DNA of 64,000 nt from Pseudomonas sp. SG20056 (GTDB taxonomy: Bacteria; Pseudomonadota; Gammaproteobacteria; Pseudomonadales; Pseudomonadaceae): the NCBI RefSeq assembly GCF_031764535.1, contig NZ_CP134499.1, positions 1,984,001-2,048,000 on the forward strand, written 5' to 3'. The notes under the pieces were generated by a model that saw only the letters and a list, made by a program, of their open reading frames with translations, did not search any database and had not been told where the DNA came from. This document shows positions 32,497-43,054 of the stretch, in pieces. Position numbers and translations under genes: made by a program. The stretch's first letter is position 1, and each line of letters begins with the position of its first letter.

Positions 32497-33657
32497 ATGA
32501 GCGCAACCCCGGAAACCACCCCAGGCTTCAAGCCGAAGAAATCCGTGGCCCTCTCTGGCACAGCTGCCGGCAACACTGCCCTGTGCACCGTCGGCCGTAC
32601 TGGCAACGACCTGCACTACCGTGGCTATGACGTGCTGGATTTTGCCAACCGCTGCGAGTTCGAAGAAATCGCTCACCTGCTGGTACACGGCAAGCTGCCC
32701 AATGTGGCCGAACTGGCCGGCTACAAGGCCAAACTCAAGGCCCTGCGCGGGTTGCCTGCAGCGTTGAAGGTCGCGCTCGAACAACTGCCGCCATCTGCCC
32801 ATCCGATGGATGTGATGCGCACGGCTGTGTCGGTGCTCGGTTGCGTGTCGCCGGAAAAGGACGACCACAACCACCCCGGTGCTCGTGACATTGCCGACAA
32901 GCTGATGGCTTCGCTGGGTTCCGCGCTGCTGTACTGGTACCACTTCAGCCACAACGGCAAGCGCATCGAGGTGGAAACCGACGACGATTCCATCGGCGGG
33001 CATTTCCTCCATCTGCTGCACGGCGAGAAGCCGCGCGAGTCCTGGGTGCGCGCCATGCACACCTCGCTCAACCTGTACGCCGAGCACGAGTTCAATGCGT
33101 CGACTTTCACCTCGCGGGTGATCGCCGGTACCGGCTCGGATATGTACAGCTGCATCGCCGGTGGCATCGGCGCATTACGTGGCCCGAAACATGGCGGCGC
33201 CAACGAAGTGGCCTTCGAGATCCAGAAACGCTACGACAACCCGGACGAGGCCGAGGCCGACATCCGCGCCCGTGTCGAGCGCAAGGAAGTGGTCATCGGC
33301 TTCGGTCATCCGGTCTACACCGTGGCGGACCCGCGCAACAAGGTGATCAAGGAGGTGGCGCGCGAGCTGTCGGCTGAGCAAGGCAATATGAAGATGTATG
33401 ACATCGCCGAGCGTCTGGAAACCATCATGTGGGACATCAAGAAGATGTTCCCCAACCTCGATTGGTTCAGCGCCGTCAGCTACCACATGATGGGCGTGCC
33501 CACCGCCATGTTCACTCCGCTGTTCGTGATTGCGCGCACTTCCGGTTGGTCCAGTCATGTCATCGAGCAGCGCATCGACGGCAAGATCATCCGTCCGAGC
33601 GCCAATTACACAGGTCCTGAGGACCTGACGTTTGTGCCGCTCAAGGACCGCAAATAA
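32497..33657 (+). CDS. prpC: 2-methylcitrate synthase
   Basis: Condenses propionyl-CoA with oxaloacetate. 386 residues of citrate-synthase fold: [20 protein letters not shown], the His-containing [11 protein letters not shown], the second catalytic His in [13 protein letters not shown], and the Asp/Arg region [16 protein letters not shown]. The ATG at 32497 has GAGGAG 8 nt upstream; the frame is open further left but overlaps prpB. The stop TAA shares its last base with the acnD start. Confidence 0.96.
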   Translation: MSATPETTPGFKPKKSVALSGTAAGNTALCTVGRTGNDLHYRGYDVLDFANRCEFEEIAHLLVHGKLPNVAELAGYKAKLKALRGLPAALKVALEQLPPSAHPMDVMRTAVSVLGCVSPEKDDHNHPGARDIADKLMASLGSALLYWYHFSHNGKRIEVETDDDSIGGHFLHLLHGEKPRESWVRAMHTSLNLYAEHEFNASTFTSRVIAGTGSDMYSCIAGGIGALRGPKHGGANEVAFEIQKRYDNPDEAEADIRARVERKEVVIGFGHPVYTVADPRNKVIKEVARELSAEQGNMKMYDIAERLETIMWDIKKMFPNLDWFSAVSYHMMGVPTAMFTPLFVIARTSGWSSHVIEQRIDGKIIRPSANYTGPEDLTFVPLKDRK

Positions 33658-36281
33658 TGAGCAGCCCAGTGAACACTCAATACCGCAAACCGCTGGCCGG
33701 CACAGTGCTGGACTACTTCGACACCCGTGAGGCGGTCGATGCCATCACTCCGGGGGCCTACGCCAAGCTGCCATACACCAGTCGCGTGCTGGCCGAGCAA
33801 CTGGTACGCCGCTGCGAGCCGGAGTTGCTGACCGATGCGCTCAAGCAGCTGATCGAGCGCAGGCAGGAGCTGGATTTCCCCTGGTATCCGGCGCGGGTGG
33901 TGTGCCACGACATTCTTGGCCAGACCGCTTTGGTCGACCTGGCTGGCCTACGTGATGCCATCGCTGAGCAAGGGGGTGACCCGGCCAAGGTCAACCCGGT
34001 GGTGCCGACCCAACTGATCGTCGATCACTCGCTGGCCGTGGAATTTGCCGGCTTTGACCCGGATGCGTTTGAGAAGAACCGCGCCGTGGAAGAGCGCCGC
34101 AACGAGGACCGCTTCCACTTTATCGAGTGGACCAAGACCGCGTTCAAGAACGTCGACGTGATCCCGGCCGGAAACGGCATCATGCACCAGATCAACCTGG
34201 AGAAAATGAGCCCGGTGATTCAGGCACGTGGCGGCATCGCGTTCCCGGATACCTGCGTCGGCACCGACTCCCACACTCCGCACGTCGATGCTCTGGGCGT
34301 GATCGCCATTGGTGTCGGTGGCCTGGAAGCCGAGACGGTGATGCTCGGCTTGCCGTCGATGATGCGCTTGCCCGATATCGTCGGCGTTAAACTGACCGGC
34401 AAGCGTCAGCCTGGGATTACCGCCACCGATATCGTCCTGGCGTTGACCGAGTTTCTGCGCAAGGAGCGCGTGGTCGGCGCCTGGGTCGAGTTCTTCGGCG
34501 AAGGCGCAGACAGCCTGTCCATCGGTGACCGTGCAACCATCTCCAACATGTGCCCGGAATACGGCGCCACGGCGGCGATGTTCTATATCGATCAGCAGAC
34601 CATCGATTACCTCAAGCTCACTGGTCGCGAGCCGGAGCAAGTGGCGCTGGTCGAGCACTACGCCAAAACCACCGGCCTGTGGGCTGATGCCCTGGCCACT
34701 GCCGAATACGAGCGCGTGCTGAGTTTCGATCTGTCCACCGTGGTACGCAACATGGCCGGCCCGAGCAACCCGCACAAGCGCCTGCCGACCTCGGCGCTGC
34801 ACGAGCGTGGCATTGCCGATGAGGCCAAGTTGGCCGCTGGCAAGCTGGAGGAGGGTGAGGGCCTGATGCCAGATGGCGCGGTGATCATCGCCGCCATCAC
34901 CAGCTGCACTAACACCTCCAATCCGCGCAACGTGGTGGCGGCCGGCCTGCTGGCGAAAAAAGCCAACCAGTTGGGTCTGCTGCGCAAGCCCTGGGTCAAA
35001 ACCTCGTTCGCGCCGGGTTCGAAAGTCGCCAAGTTGTATCTGGAAGAGGCTGGCCTGTTGAGCGAGCTGGAACAGCTCGGCTTCGGCATCGTCGCCTACG
35101 CCTGCACCACCTGTAACGGCATGTCCGGTGCGCTGGATCCGGTGATTCAGCAGGAAATTATCGACCGCGACCTTTACGCCACCGCTGTACTCTCAGGTAA
35201 CCGCAACTTTGATGGGCGCATCCACCCGTATGCCAAGCAGGCCTTCCTGGCTTCGCCACCGCTGGTAGTGGCCTACGCCATTGCCGGCACCGTGCGTTTT
35301 GACATTGAGCAGGATGTGCTCGGTCATGACCAGAACGGCAACCCGATTACCCTCAAGGACCTGTGGCCGAGCGACGAAGAGATCGATGCCATCGTTGCCT
35401 CCTCGGTGAAGCCTGAGCAGTTCCGGCAGATCTATATCCCGATGTTCGATTTGGGCACTGTCACCGAAGCCGAAAGCCCGCTGTACGACTGGCGTCCGAT
35501 GAGCACCTATATCCGTCGCCCGCCTTACTGGGAAGGCGCACTGGCCGGCGAGCGCACGCTCAAGGGCATGCTGCCGCTGGCGATCCTGCCGGACAACATC
35601 ACCACCGATCACCTGTCACCGTCCAACGCCATCCTGCTGGACTCTGCCGCGGGTGAGTACCTGCACAAAATGGGCTTGCCGGAGGAGGACTTCAACTCCT
35701 ACGCGACTCATAGGGGGGATCATTTGACCGCGCAACGCGCGACCTTCGCCAACCCGCAGCTGGTCAACGAAATGGCCGTGGTTGACGGTGTGGTGAAGAA
35801 GGGCTCGCTGGCCCGCGTTGAGCCGGAAGGTCAGGTCATGCGCATGTGGGAAGCGATCGAAACCTACATGAACCGCAAGCAAAACCTGATCATCGTCGCC
35901 GGTGCTGACTACGGCCAGGGTAGCTCGCGTGACTGGGCGGCCAAGGGCGTGCGCTTGGCGGGCGTGGAAGTAATCGCGGCCGAAGGGTTCGAGCGTATTC
36001 ATCGCACCAACCTGGTGGGCATGGGCGTGCTGCCGGTTGAGTTCAAGCCGGGCACTACCCGCCTGACTCTGGGCCTCGACGGCACCGAGACTTACGACAT
36101 CCAGGGCGATGTGTCGCCCCGCTGCGACTTGACCCTGGTGGTCAATCGCCGCAACGGTGAAGTGGTCAAGGTGCCAGTGACCTGTCGTCTGGACACTGCC
36201 GCTGAAGTGCATGTGTACAAGGCCGGTGGCGTCCTGCAGCGCTTTGCTCAGGACTTCCTCGAGTCGACGGCGGCAGTTTAA
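33657..36281 (+). CDS. acnD: Fe/S-dependent 2-methylcitrate dehydratase AcnD
   Basis: An aconitase-family enzyme that dehydrates 2-methylcitrate to the trans isomer of methylaconitate, needing PrpF for the next step. 874 residues. Cluster ligands are in AAITSCTNTSNP and AYACTTCNGMSG; GSDSHTPH-type substrate motif appears as GTDSHTPHVDALG, and the C-terminal swivel domain has QGSSRDWAAKG. Start ATG at 33657 overlaps the prpC stop by one base. Followed by a REP-like palindrome, then prpF. Confidence 0.95.
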   Translation: MSSPVNTQYRKPLAGTVLDYFDTREAVDAITPGAYAKLPYTSRVLAEQLVRRCEPELLTDALKQLIERRQELDFPWYPARVVCHDILGQTALVDLAGLRDAIAEQGGDPAKVNPVVPTQLIVDHSLAVEFAGFDPDAFEKNRAVEERRNEDRFHFIEWTKTAFKNVDVIPAGNGIMHQINLEKMSPVIQARGGIAFPDTCVGTDSHTPHVDALGVIAIGVGGLEAETVMLGLPSMMRLPDIVGVKLTGKRQPGITATDIVLALTEFLRKERVVGAWVEFFGEGADSLSIGDRATISNMCPEYGATAAMFYIDQQTIDYLKLTGREPEQVALVEHYAKTTGLWADALATAEYERVLSFDLSTVVRNMAGPSNPHKRLPTSALHERGIADEAKLAAGKLEEGEGLMPDGAVIIAAITSCTNTSNPRNVVAAGLLAKKANQLGLLRKPWVKTSFAPGSKVAKLYLEEAGLLSELEQLGFGIVAYACTTCNGMSGALDPVIQQEIIDRDLYATAVLSGNRNFDGRIHPYAKQAFLASPPLVVAYAIAGTVRFDIEQDVLGHDQNGNPITLKDLWPSDEEIDAIVASSVKPEQFRQIYIPMFDLGTVTEAESPLYDWRPMSTYIRRPPYWEGALAGERTLKGMLPLAILPDNITTDHLSPSNAILLDSAAGEYLHKMGLPEEDFNSYATHRGDHLTAQRATFANPQLVNEMAVVDGVVKKGSLARVEPEGQVMRMWEAIETYMNRKQNLIIVAGADYGQGSSRDWAAKGVRLAGVEVIAAEGFERIHRTNLVGMGVLPVEFKPGTTRLTLGLDGTETYDIQGDVSPRCDLTLVVNRRNGEVVKVPVTCRLDTAAEVHVYKAGGVLQRFAQDFLESTAAV

Positions 36282-36288
36282 GCGCAGT

Positions 36289-36352
36289 GTTGTGGGAGTG
36301 GCTTTGCCGCGTTTAGCGTTAAAAAGCTCGCGGCTAAAGCCCCTCCTGCATG
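36289..36352. repeat. REP-like palindromic element between acnD and prpF
   Basis: GGGAGTGGCTTTGCCGCG and CGCGGCTAAAGCCCCTCC form an imperfect long palindrome around a short A/T-rich centre. The composition is typical of extragenic palindromes of Pseudomonas ending in ...GGAG/CTCC...GCA. Its position within the operon suggests mRNA stabilisation or mild polarity. Confidence 0.7.
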
Positions 36353-36387
36353 CGCAGCCTTCACATAATTTGGAGTAGCTCTTAGCC

Positions 36388-37575
36388 ATGCCCCACGCAC
36401 CTCAAATCAAAATCCCCGCCACCTATATGCGTGGCGGTACCAGCAAGGGCGTGTTCTTCCGCCTGCAGGACCTGCCGCCAAGCTGCCAGGTGCCGGGCGC
36501 CGCGCGCGACAAGCTGTTTATGCGGGTGATCGGCAGCCCTGACCCTTATGCAGCGCAGATCGACGGCATGGGCGGCGCAACATCCTCGACCTCCAAGTGC
36601 GTGATCCTGTCGAAAAGCAGTCAACCGGATCACGACGTTGATTACCTCTATGGCCAGGTTTCGATCGATAAGGCCTTTGTCGACTGGAGTGGAAACTGCG
36701 GCAACCTGTCTACTGGTGCCGGTGCCTTCGCCATTCATGCCGGTCTGCTTGACCCTGCGCTTATCCCGGACAACGGCGTGTGCGTGGTACGGATCTGGCA
36801 GGCGAATATCCAGAAAACCATCATCGCCCATGTGCCGGTCAGTAATGGTCAGGTGCAGGAAACCGGTGACTTCGAACTGGACGGGGTGACATTCCCGGCG
36901 GCCGAGATCGTGCTGGAGTTCCTTGATCCATCCGACGACGGCGAGGAGGGTGGCTCGATGTTCCCCACCGGCAACCTGGTGGACGACCTGGATGTGCCGG
37001 GTGTTGGCACCTTCAAGGCAACCATGATCACTGCGGGCATTCCGACCGTGTTCGTAAACGCCGAAGATATTGGCTATCAGGGCACTGAGTTGCGCGAGCA
37101 GATCAACGGTGACCCTGAACAGCTGGCGCGTTTCGAGAAGATCCGTGTGGCGGGGGCGTTGCGCATGGGGCTGATCAAAACGGCGGATGAGGCACTGACC
37201 CGCCAGCACACGCCGAAAATCGCCTTTGTCGCCAAACCCAAGGATTACGTTTCTTCCAGCGGCAAGACGGTACAGGCTGCGGAAGTTGATCTGTTGGTGC
37301 GGGCGCTGTCCATGGGCAAGCTGCACCACGCCATGATGGGGACCTGCGCGGTGGCCATCGGCACTGCAGCGGCGATTCCTGGCACCTTGGTCAATCTGGC
37401 TGCGGGCGGCAGTGCGCGCGAAGCCGTGCGTTTTGGTCATCCATCCGGCACCTTGCGCGTGGGTGCGCAGGCCGCGCTGGTCGACGGTCAGTGGACGGTA
37501 ACCAAGGCGATCATGAGTCGCAGCGCGCGGATTTTGATGGAAGGTTGGGTACGTGTGCCGGGCGATGCTTTGTAG
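36388..37575 (+). CDS. prpF: 2-methylaconitate cis-trans isomerase PrpF
   Basis: Isomerises the product of AcnD so that a normal aconitase can complete the cycle. 395 residues of diaminopimelate-epimerase-like fold; MRGGTSKGVFFRLQDLP and GNCGNLSTGAGAFAIHAGL hold the family motifs, with PIKTADE-like ends in LIKTADEALTRQHTPK. Last gene of the operon, followed by a bidirectional terminator; prpD, which follows prpF in P. aeruginosa as I remember it, is not here. Confidence 0.95.
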   Translation: MPHAPQIKIPATYMRGGTSKGVFFRLQDLPPSCQVPGAARDKLFMRVIGSPDPYAAQIDGMGGATSSTSKCVILSKSSQPDHDVDYLYGQVSIDKAFVDWSGNCGNLSTGAGAFAIHAGLLDPALIPDNGVCVVRIWQANIQKTIIAHVPVSNGQVQETGDFELDGVTFPAAEIVLEFLDPSDDGEEGGSMFPTGNLVDDLDVPGVGTFKATMITAGIPTVFVNAEDIGYQGTELREQINGDPEQLARFEKIRVAGALRMGLIKTADEALTRQHTPKIAFVAKPKDYVSSSGKTVQAAEVDLLVRALSMGKLHHAMMGTCAVAIGTAAAIPGTLVNLAAGGSAREAVRFGHPSGTLRVGAQAALVDGQWTVTKAIMSRSARILMEGWVRVPGDAL

Positions 37576-37588
37576 CATTTATAAATGA

Positions 37589-37617
37589 GAAAAGGCTCGA
37601 AGAGTTCGAGCCTTTTC
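37589..37617. terminator. Bidirectional terminator between prpF and ppsR
   Basis: GAAAAGGCTCGAA (37589-37601) pairs perfectly with TTCGAGCCTTTTC (37605-37617) around a GAG loop, with T-rich and A-rich tails. Confidence 0.93.
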
Positions 37618-37642
37618 TTTTAGCTTCAATGAGTTGTGCAGG

Positions 37643-38470
37643 TTATTTGAGGCGGCGCTCAACACCTTTTTCCACCAGGATCTTCGCGGAGATCTCTTCC
37701 ACTGAGAAGTAGGTGGAGTTGATAAAGTTGATGTTCTCGCGGCGAAACAGGTTTTCCACTTCGCGCACTTCAAACTCGCACTGAGCGAAACTGGCGTAAC
37801 GACTGTTGGGTTTGCGTTCGTGGCGAATGGCGGTGAGGCGGTCCGGGTCGATGGTCAGGCCGAACAGCTTGTCCTTGTGCTTTTTCAGCACGGCTGGCAA
37901 CTGGAGGCGTTCCATGTCGTCTTCGGTCAGCGGGTAATTGGCGGCACGAATGCCATATTGCATAGCCATATACAGGCAGGTAGGGGTTTTACCGCAGCGC
38001 GAGACGCCAACCAGGATCAGGTCAGCCTTGTCGTAGTAGTGGGTGCGCGCACCGTCGTCGTTGTCCAGGGCGAAGTTGACCGCCTCGATGCGCTCCATGT
38101 AATTGGAGTTGTGGCCGATGGAATGAGATTTGCCGACCGAGTACGAGGAGTGCGAGGTCAGTTCCTGCTCCAGTGGGGCGAGGAAGGTCGAAAAGATATC
38201 GATCATAAAACCATCGGACTCGGCCAGGATGTCACGAATGTCCTGATTGACGATGGTGTCGAAGATGATCGGTCGCGCGCCGTCTTTTTCTGCGGCGGTG
38301 TTGATTTGTTGTACCATTGCGCGCGCTTTTTCCACGCTGTCGATGTAGGGGCGCGTGAGTTTGGTGAAGTCGATGGTTTCAAACTGTGCCAGCAGACTTT
38401 GGCCCAGGGTTTCGGCGGTTATGCCGGTGCCATCGGAGATGAAGAAAGCGGTTCGTTTCATTTGCACCAT
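37643..38470 (-). CDS. ppsR: Phosphoenolpyruvate synthase regulatory protein (kinase/pyrophosphorylase)
   Basis: Phosphorylates PEP synthase with ADP and reverses this with phosphate, so it turns gluconeogenic PpsA off and on. 275 residues of the PSRP family: [18 protein letters not shown], the P-loop [45 protein letters not shown] and [15 protein letters not shown]. Start at 38470 has AAGG close by; an ATG three codons later (38461) is the other candidate. It is divergent from its target ppsA across 171 bp. Confidence 0.94.
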   Translation of the reverse strand: MVQMKRTAFFISDGTGITAETLGQSLLAQFETIDFTKLTRPYIDSVEKARAMVQQINTAAEKDGARPIIFDTIVNQDIRDILAESDGFMIDIFSTFLAPLEQELTSHSSYSVGKSHSIGHNSNYMERIEAVNFALDNDDGARTHYYDKADLILVGVSRCGKTPTCLYMAMQYGIRAANYPLTEDDMERLQLPAVLKKHKDKLFGLTIDPDRLTAIRHERKPNSRYASFAQCEFEVREVENLFRRENINFINSTYFSVEEISAKILVEKGVERRLK

Positions 38471-38641
38471 GGGCCTTAAGCTGAGGACGAATCTTGGCTA
38501 TCATAGGCCCGCCTTTGCAGGGCCGATCTGGCCGGCATTGTTACTTATTTTCCAGGGCCAGGCCACAATCGTGCGGGCATGTGTACCGCCGAGCTTCCCC
38601 AGCCCCTTGAGCTTTTCCAACACCTTAGTGGAGAGATCACC

Positions 38642-41017
38642 TTGGTAGAGTACGTAGTTTCCCTCGATAAGCTCGGCAATCACGATGTTGAGCACGTAGG
38701 GGGCAAGAACGCCTCCCTGGGCGAGATGATCAGCAACCTTGCTGGTGCCGGAGTTTCGGTGCCCGGCGGTTTCGCCACTACGGCCCAGGCCTACCGTGAC
38801 TTTCTTGAACTGAGCGGTCTGAACGATCAGATCCATGCCGCGCTCGATGCCCTTGATGTCGATGACGTCAATGCCCTGGCTAAGACCGGTGCGCAGATTC
38901 GTCAGTGGGTGATGGACGCTGCTTTCCCCGAAGAGTTGAACGCGCAGATCCGCACCGCCTTCGCCGAAATGGCCGGTGGTAACGACAATATGGCCGTTGC
39001 CGTGCGTTCCTCGGCCACCGCCGAAGACCTGCCAGATGCCTCGTTTGCTGGCCAGCAGGAAACCTTCCTGAACATTCGCGGTGTGGACAACGTGATCCGC
39101 GCGGCCAAAGAAGTATTCGCTTCGCTGTTCAATGACCGCGCCATTGCCTACCGCGTGCACCAGGGCTTTGACCACAAACTGGTCGCCTTGTCCGCTGGCG
39201 TGCAACGCATGGTGCGCTCGGAGACGGGAACCGCCGGGGTGATGTTCACCCTGGACACCGAATCGGGCTTCCGTGATGTGGTGTTTATCACCGGCGCCTA
39301 TGGTTTGGGCGAAACCGTGGTGCAAGGGGCGGTGAACCCTGACGAATTCTATGTGCACAAACAAACCCTGGAAGCGGGTCGCCCTGCCATTCTGCGTCGC
39401 AACCTGGGCAGCAAAGCCATCAAGATGATCTACGGCGACGAAGCCAAGGCCGGTAAATCGGTCAAGGTGGTCGATGTGGACCGTGCCGAACGTGCGCGTT
39501 TCTGCCTGACTGATGCTGAGGTCAGCGAGCTGGCCAAGCAGGCGATGATCATCGAGAAGCACTACGGTCGCCCGATGGACATCGAATGGGCCAAAGACGG
39601 TGATGACGGCAAGCTGTATATCGTTCAGGCGCGTCCTGAAACGGTGAAAAGCCGTACCAACGTCAATGTGATGGAACGCTACCTGCTCAAGGAAACCGGC
39701 ACCGTGCTGGTGGAAGGCCGCGCGATCGGTCAGAAGATTGGTGCAGGCCGCGTGCGGGTGATCCATGACGTGTCCGAGATGGACAAAGTCCAGCCCGGCG
39801 ACGTGCTGGTCTCCGACATGACCGACCCGGATTGGGAGCCGGTGATGAAGCGCGCTAGCGCCATTGTCACCAACCGTGGCGGGCGTACCTGCCATGCCGC
39901 GATCATCGCCCGTGAACTGGGTATTCCGGCGGTAGTCGGTTGCGGCAACGCCACCCAGGTGCTGAAAGACGGCATGGGTGTGACGGTTTCCTGCGCCGAA
40001 GGCGACACCGGTTTTATCTTCGAAGGCGAATTGGGCTTCGACATTCGCAAGAACTCGGTCGATGCCATGCCCGAGCTGCCGTTCAAAATCATGATGAACG
40101 TTGGCAACCCGGACCGCGCCTTCGACTTCGCCCAGTTGCCCAACGAAGGTGTTGGCCTGGCGCGCCTGGAATTCATCATCAACCGCATGATTGGCGTGCA
40201 CCCGAAAGCGCTGCTGAACTTCGCTGGCTTGCCGCCGGAGATCAAAGACAGCGTCGAGAAACGCATCGCCGGTTACGATGATCCGGTCAATTTCTACGTT
40301 GAGAAGCTGGTTGAGGGCATCAGCACCCTGGCTGCGGCGTTCTGGCCGAAGAAGGTCATCGTGCGCCTGTCGGACTTCAAGTCCAACGAATACGCTAACC
40401 TGATTGGCGGCAAACTCTACGAGCCGGAAGAAGAGAATCCGATGCTCGGTTTCCGTGGCGCTTCGCGTTATATCAGTGAATCGTTCCGTGACTGCTTCGA
40501 GCTGGAGTGCCGTGCGCTGAAGAAAGTGCGCAACGAGATGGGCCTGACCAACGTCGAGATAATGGTGCCGTTCGTGCGTACCCTGGGTGAAGCCAGTCAG
40601 GTGGTCGACCTTCTGGCTGCCAACGGTCTGGCCCGTGGTCAGGATGGCCTGAAGGTCATCATGATGTGCGAGTTGCCGTCCAACGCGATCCTGGCAGAAG
40701 AGTTCCTCGAGTTCTTCGACGGTTTCTCCATCGGTTCTAACGACCTGACTCAGCTGACCCTGGGCCTGGACCGTGACTCGGGCATCGTCGCGCACCTGTT
40801 CGATGAGCGTAATCCGGCCGTGAAGAAGCTGCTGAGCAATGCCATCCAGGCCTGTAACAAGGCGGGCAAGTACATCGGCATCTGCGGTCAGGGCCCTTCG
40901 GATCATCCAGATCTGGCGCGCTGGCTGATGGAGCAGGGCATCGAAAGCGTGTCGCTGAACCCGGATTCGGTGCTCGATACCTGGTTCTTCCTGGCTGAAG
41001 GCCAAGCGCCAGCCTGA
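38642..41017 (+). CDS. ppsA: Phosphoenolpyruvate synthase
   Basis: Makes PEP from pyruvate and ATP for gluconeogenesis. 791 residues: N-terminal ATP-grasp domain ([30 protein letters not shown]), the swivelling phospho-His domain with [15 protein letters not shown], and the C-terminal PEP-binding barrel with [11 protein letters not shown] and the catalytic Cys in [12 protein letters not shown] start at a TTG at 38642 (GGAG 8 nt upstream) because it yields the family N-terminus [11 protein letters not shown] and exactly the usual length; the ATG at 38579 adds 21 residues unlike the family. Placing it opposite ppsR lets enzyme and switch be controlled together. Confidence 0.95.
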   Translation: MVEYVVSLDKLGNHDVEHVGGKNASLGEMISNLAGAGVSVPGGFATTAQAYRDFLELSGLNDQIHAALDALDVDDVNALAKTGAQIRQWVMDAAFPEELNAQIRTAFAEMAGGNDNMAVAVRSSATAEDLPDASFAGQQETFLNIRGVDNVIRAAKEVFASLFNDRAIAYRVHQGFDHKLVALSAGVQRMVRSETGTAGVMFTLDTESGFRDVVFITGAYGLGETVVQGAVNPDEFYVHKQTLEAGRPAILRRNLGSKAIKMIYGDEAKAGKSVKVVDVDRAERARFCLTDAEVSELAKQAMIIEKHYGRPMDIEWAKDGDDGKLYIVQARPETVKSRTNVNVMERYLLKETGTVLVEGRAIGQKIGAGRVRVIHDVSEMDKVQPGDVLVSDMTDPDWEPVMKRASAIVTNRGGRTCHAAIIARELGIPAVVGCGNATQVLKDGMGVTVSCAEGDTGFIFEGELGFDIRKNSVDAMPELPFKIMMNVGNPDRAFDFAQLPNEGVGLARLEFIINRMIGVHPKALLNFAGLPPEIKDSVEKRIAGYDDPVNFYVEKLVEGISTLAAAFWPKKVIVRLSDFKSNEYANLIGGKLYEPEEENPMLGFRGASRYISESFRDCFELECRALKKVRNEMGLTNVEIMVPFVRTLGEASQVVDLLAANGLARGQDGLKVIMMCELPSNAILAEEFLEFFDGFSIGSNDLTQLTLGLDRDSGIVAHLFDERNPAVKKLLSNAIQACNKAGKYIGICGQGPSDHPDLARWLMEQGIESVSLNPDSVLDTWFFLAEGQAPA

Positions 41018-41041
41018 TAGCGCGTTTAAATCTCTGTTCAA

Positions 41042-41066
41042 GGGCGGGTTGATCCTGCCCTTTTTT
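41042..41066 (+). terminator. Intrinsic terminator of ppsA
   Basis: GGGCGGG (41042-41048) pairs with CCTGCCC (41054-41060), one G-U pair, followed by six T (41061-41066). Confidence 0.88.
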
Positions 41067-41159
41067 GTGCCAGCACATCCTGTGCTTACCCCCACCGGGC
41101 CGTCGCTTGCGACGTGAAAGAATTGCTCCCGGCAATTGGTTGTACCAGAGCGAAGATAG

Positions 41160-42167
41160 ATGCAAAGCAGCAGTGAGCTTTTCCCCGTCACCTTGATCAG
41201 TGCCGAGTTTCGGGGCGATTTGAGCGAGGATGTCTATCGTCTCAAACCCGGTAATAGCCCGGACAGCAGTGTCGAATTGGCCCTGACCCGTCTCGGTCGT
41301 GCCGGCCATGAACAAGTGCGTGGCGTGCCGGTGATTCTGATTCCCGGTAGTTTTTCCAACCGGCGCTTCTGGTATTCACCCAAGTGCATTGGCCTTGGGC
41401 CTTACTTGGCGCGCGCTGGTTTTGATGTGTGGATCGCCGAGATGCGTGGTCATGGTCTGTCGCCGCGTAACCGCGACTACTCACGCAACACGGTCAGTGA
41501 CTACGTACGCTATGACCTGCCGGCAATTGCTGATTTTATTTATGAGCAGAATCCGCAGAAGGCCCATTGGCTGGGGCACTCCTTAGGCGGGATCATTCTG
41601 GCGGGTGCACTCGGTGGGCATTACCTGGGTGAAAGTAAAGTCGCCTCTGGCGTGTTGTTCGGTAGCCAAATCAGCAGGGTTTACTGGCCGCTGAAGGTGC
41701 CACCACTGGAGTGGGGTAGCCGTTTGTTGCTCAAGCGTTTTTCGGTGATTTCTGGTTCGCGACTCAAGCGCGGCCCTGAGGATGAGCCGATTGGTCTGGC
41801 GGTCGAGAGCCTGCGCTGGCATGGCTTGTTCGGCCGTTTTGGCGATGCTGACCGCGATTGGTGGGCTGGCCTGGCTGAGGTGCGCGTGCCGGTTATGGCT
41901 GTAGCTGCGCTGGGTGATCACCAGGATCCGGCCTGGGCCTGCGAGAAGTTGCTCAAGCAGTTCGGTTCACCCTTGAGCGAATTTCTCTGCCTGGGTAAGA
42001 AGCATGGCTTTAGCGGTGATTTTGGTCATGTCGAAATGCTCGTCAGTAAAGAAGCGCAGCGCGAGGTCTGGCCGTTGGTCGAGCAGTGGCTACGCAAGAG
42101 CCCACAGGTGGCTGCGGAGCTGGAAAGCCGCGAGCTAGAAGGCAATAAAGCCGTTTCCGCTGAGTGA
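41160..42167 (+). CDS. Alpha/beta hydrolase (esterase/lipase-like)
   Basis: 335 residues. Oxyanion loop ILIPGSFSNRRFW, nucleophile elbow HWLGHSLGGIILAGAL (GHSLGG, Ser about 141), a probable acid in AALGDHQDPAWACE and His in LCLGKKHGFSGDFGHVEML. No signal peptide or TM segment, so cytoplasmic. The substrate is not evident. A related gene occupies the same place downstream of ppsA in P. aeruginosa. Confidence 0.88.
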   Translation: MQSSSELFPVTLISAEFRGDLSEDVYRLKPGNSPDSSVELALTRLGRAGHEQVRGVPVILIPGSFSNRRFWYSPKCIGLGPYLARAGFDVWIAEMRGHGLSPRNRDYSRNTVSDYVRYDLPAIADFIYEQNPQKAHWLGHSLGGIILAGALGGHYLGESKVASGVLFGSQISRVYWPLKVPPLEWGSRLLLKRFSVISGSRLKRGPEDEPIGLAVESLRWHGLFGRFGDADRDWWAGLAEVRVPVMAVAALGDHQDPAWACEKLLKQFGSPLSEFLCLGKKHGFSGDFGHVEMLVSKEAQREVWPLVEQWLRKSPQVAAELESRELEGNKAVSAE

Positions 42168-42215
42168 GCTTGCGGCTAGTATCGCGTTCACGTTTGCGGT
42201 GAAGGCGCAGCTGCG

Positions 42216-42515
42216 ATGTTTATTGCTCTTGAGCGCTTGCTCAACCTTGACGACGGCTACCGACAGGTTTTTCAGCTGCAGGGGCGTAGTCTGCTGTTGA
42301 TGGTGGTCGAAGGCCGTACCTTGCTGCTGGAAAACCGCTGCCCTCATCAAGGAGCAGCACTGGATAAGGCCAGCGTCACCGCTGGTGTGCTGCGTTGCCC
42401 GCGGCACGGAATAGAGTTTGACCTGGCCAGTGGCAGCGCGCTGAGTGCGCCCTGCGCCAGTCTTGTGTATTTGCCTGTAGCTTATGAAGCGGATCGGGTC
42501 GGGATCGACCTGTAA
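42216..42515 (+). CDS. Small Rieske 2Fe-2S protein
   Basis: 99 residues, essentially a bare Rieske domain. The two ligand boxes are NRCPHQGAALDKA (Cys-x-His) and LRCPRHGIEFDLA (Cys-x2-His). Similar stand-alone proteins act as ferredoxins for oxygenases or as NirD-like electron carriers, but the partner is unknown; its neighbours (hydrolase, rraA) give no lead. It lacks the longer beta insertions of NirD, and nirBD itself is not seen in this window. Confidence 0.85.
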   Translation: MFIALERLLNLDDGYRQVFQLQGRSLLLMVVEGRTLLLENRCPHQGAALDKASVTAGVLRCPRHGIEFDLASGSALSAPCASLVYLPVAYEADRVGIDL

Positions 42516-42545
42516 GCACCCTCACACTATCCAAGGAGCTTTGCC

Positions 42546-43034
42546 ATGCACTACATCACTCCCGATCTGTGCGACGCCTACCCGGAACTGGTTCAGGTAG
42601 TTGAGCCAATGTTCAGCAACTTCGGTGGTCGCGATTCCTTCGGCGGCGAGATCGTCACCGTTAAGTGCTTCGAGGACAACTCGCTGGTCAAGGAGCAGGT
42701 CGACCTGCCGGGCAAAGGCAAAGTGCTGGTGGTGGATGGCGGTGCCTCCATGCGCCGCGCGCTGCTGGGCGACATGCTGGCCGAAAAAGCCGCAAAGAAT
42801 GGCTGGGAAGGCATTGTGGTGTATGGCTGCGTGCGCGATGTCGACGTGCTGGCGCAAACCGATCTGGGCATCCAGGCTCTGGCCAGCCACCCGATGAAAA
42901 CCGACAAGCGTGGCATCGGTGACCTCAATGTCGCAGTAACTTTTGGCGGCGTGACCTTCCGCCCGGGTGAGTTTATCTACGCCGACAATAACGGCGTGAT
43001 CATCTCGCCGTCTGCGCTGCAGATGCCGGAGTAG
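42546..43034 (+). CDS. rraA: Regulator of ribonuclease E activity A / aldolase-like RraA
   Basis: 162 residues. Contains the RraA core [41 protein letters not shown] and [14 protein letters not shown]. Family members either inhibit RNase E by binding its C-terminal scaffold or work as 4-hydroxy-4-methyl-2-oxoglutarate aldolases; the short form fits the RNase E inhibitor annotation used in Pseudomonas. GGAGCT precedes the ATG. First of a tight rraA-cmaX-crfX-cmpX set. Confidence 0.93.
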   Translation: MHYITPDLCDAYPELVQVVEPMFSNFGGRDSFGGEIVTVKCFEDNSLVKEQVDLPGKGKVLVVDGGASMRRALLGDMLAEKAAKNGWEGIVVYGCVRDVDVLAQTDLGIQALASHPMKTDKRGIGDLNVAVTFGGVTFRPGEFIYADNNGVIISPSALQMPE

Positions 43035-43054
43035 GTCGCTTGCGGGAAACTGTC

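Noticed and set aside
36382..37578. 398-codon frame antisense to prpF
   Set aside because: Shadow frame without domain features; prpF is clear on the plus strand.
41088..41118. CGTCGC-TT-GCGACG palindrome after ppsA as an operator
   Set aside because: A similar CGTCGC/GCGACG pair occurs at about 47933-47949, but with no constant context; chance in GC-rich DNA is as likely.
38501..41191. 896-codon open frame on the minus strand over ppsA
   Set aside because: It is the mirror of a high-GC coding gene; His, Gln and Val content is abnormal and no motif is present, while ppsA is certain on the other strand.
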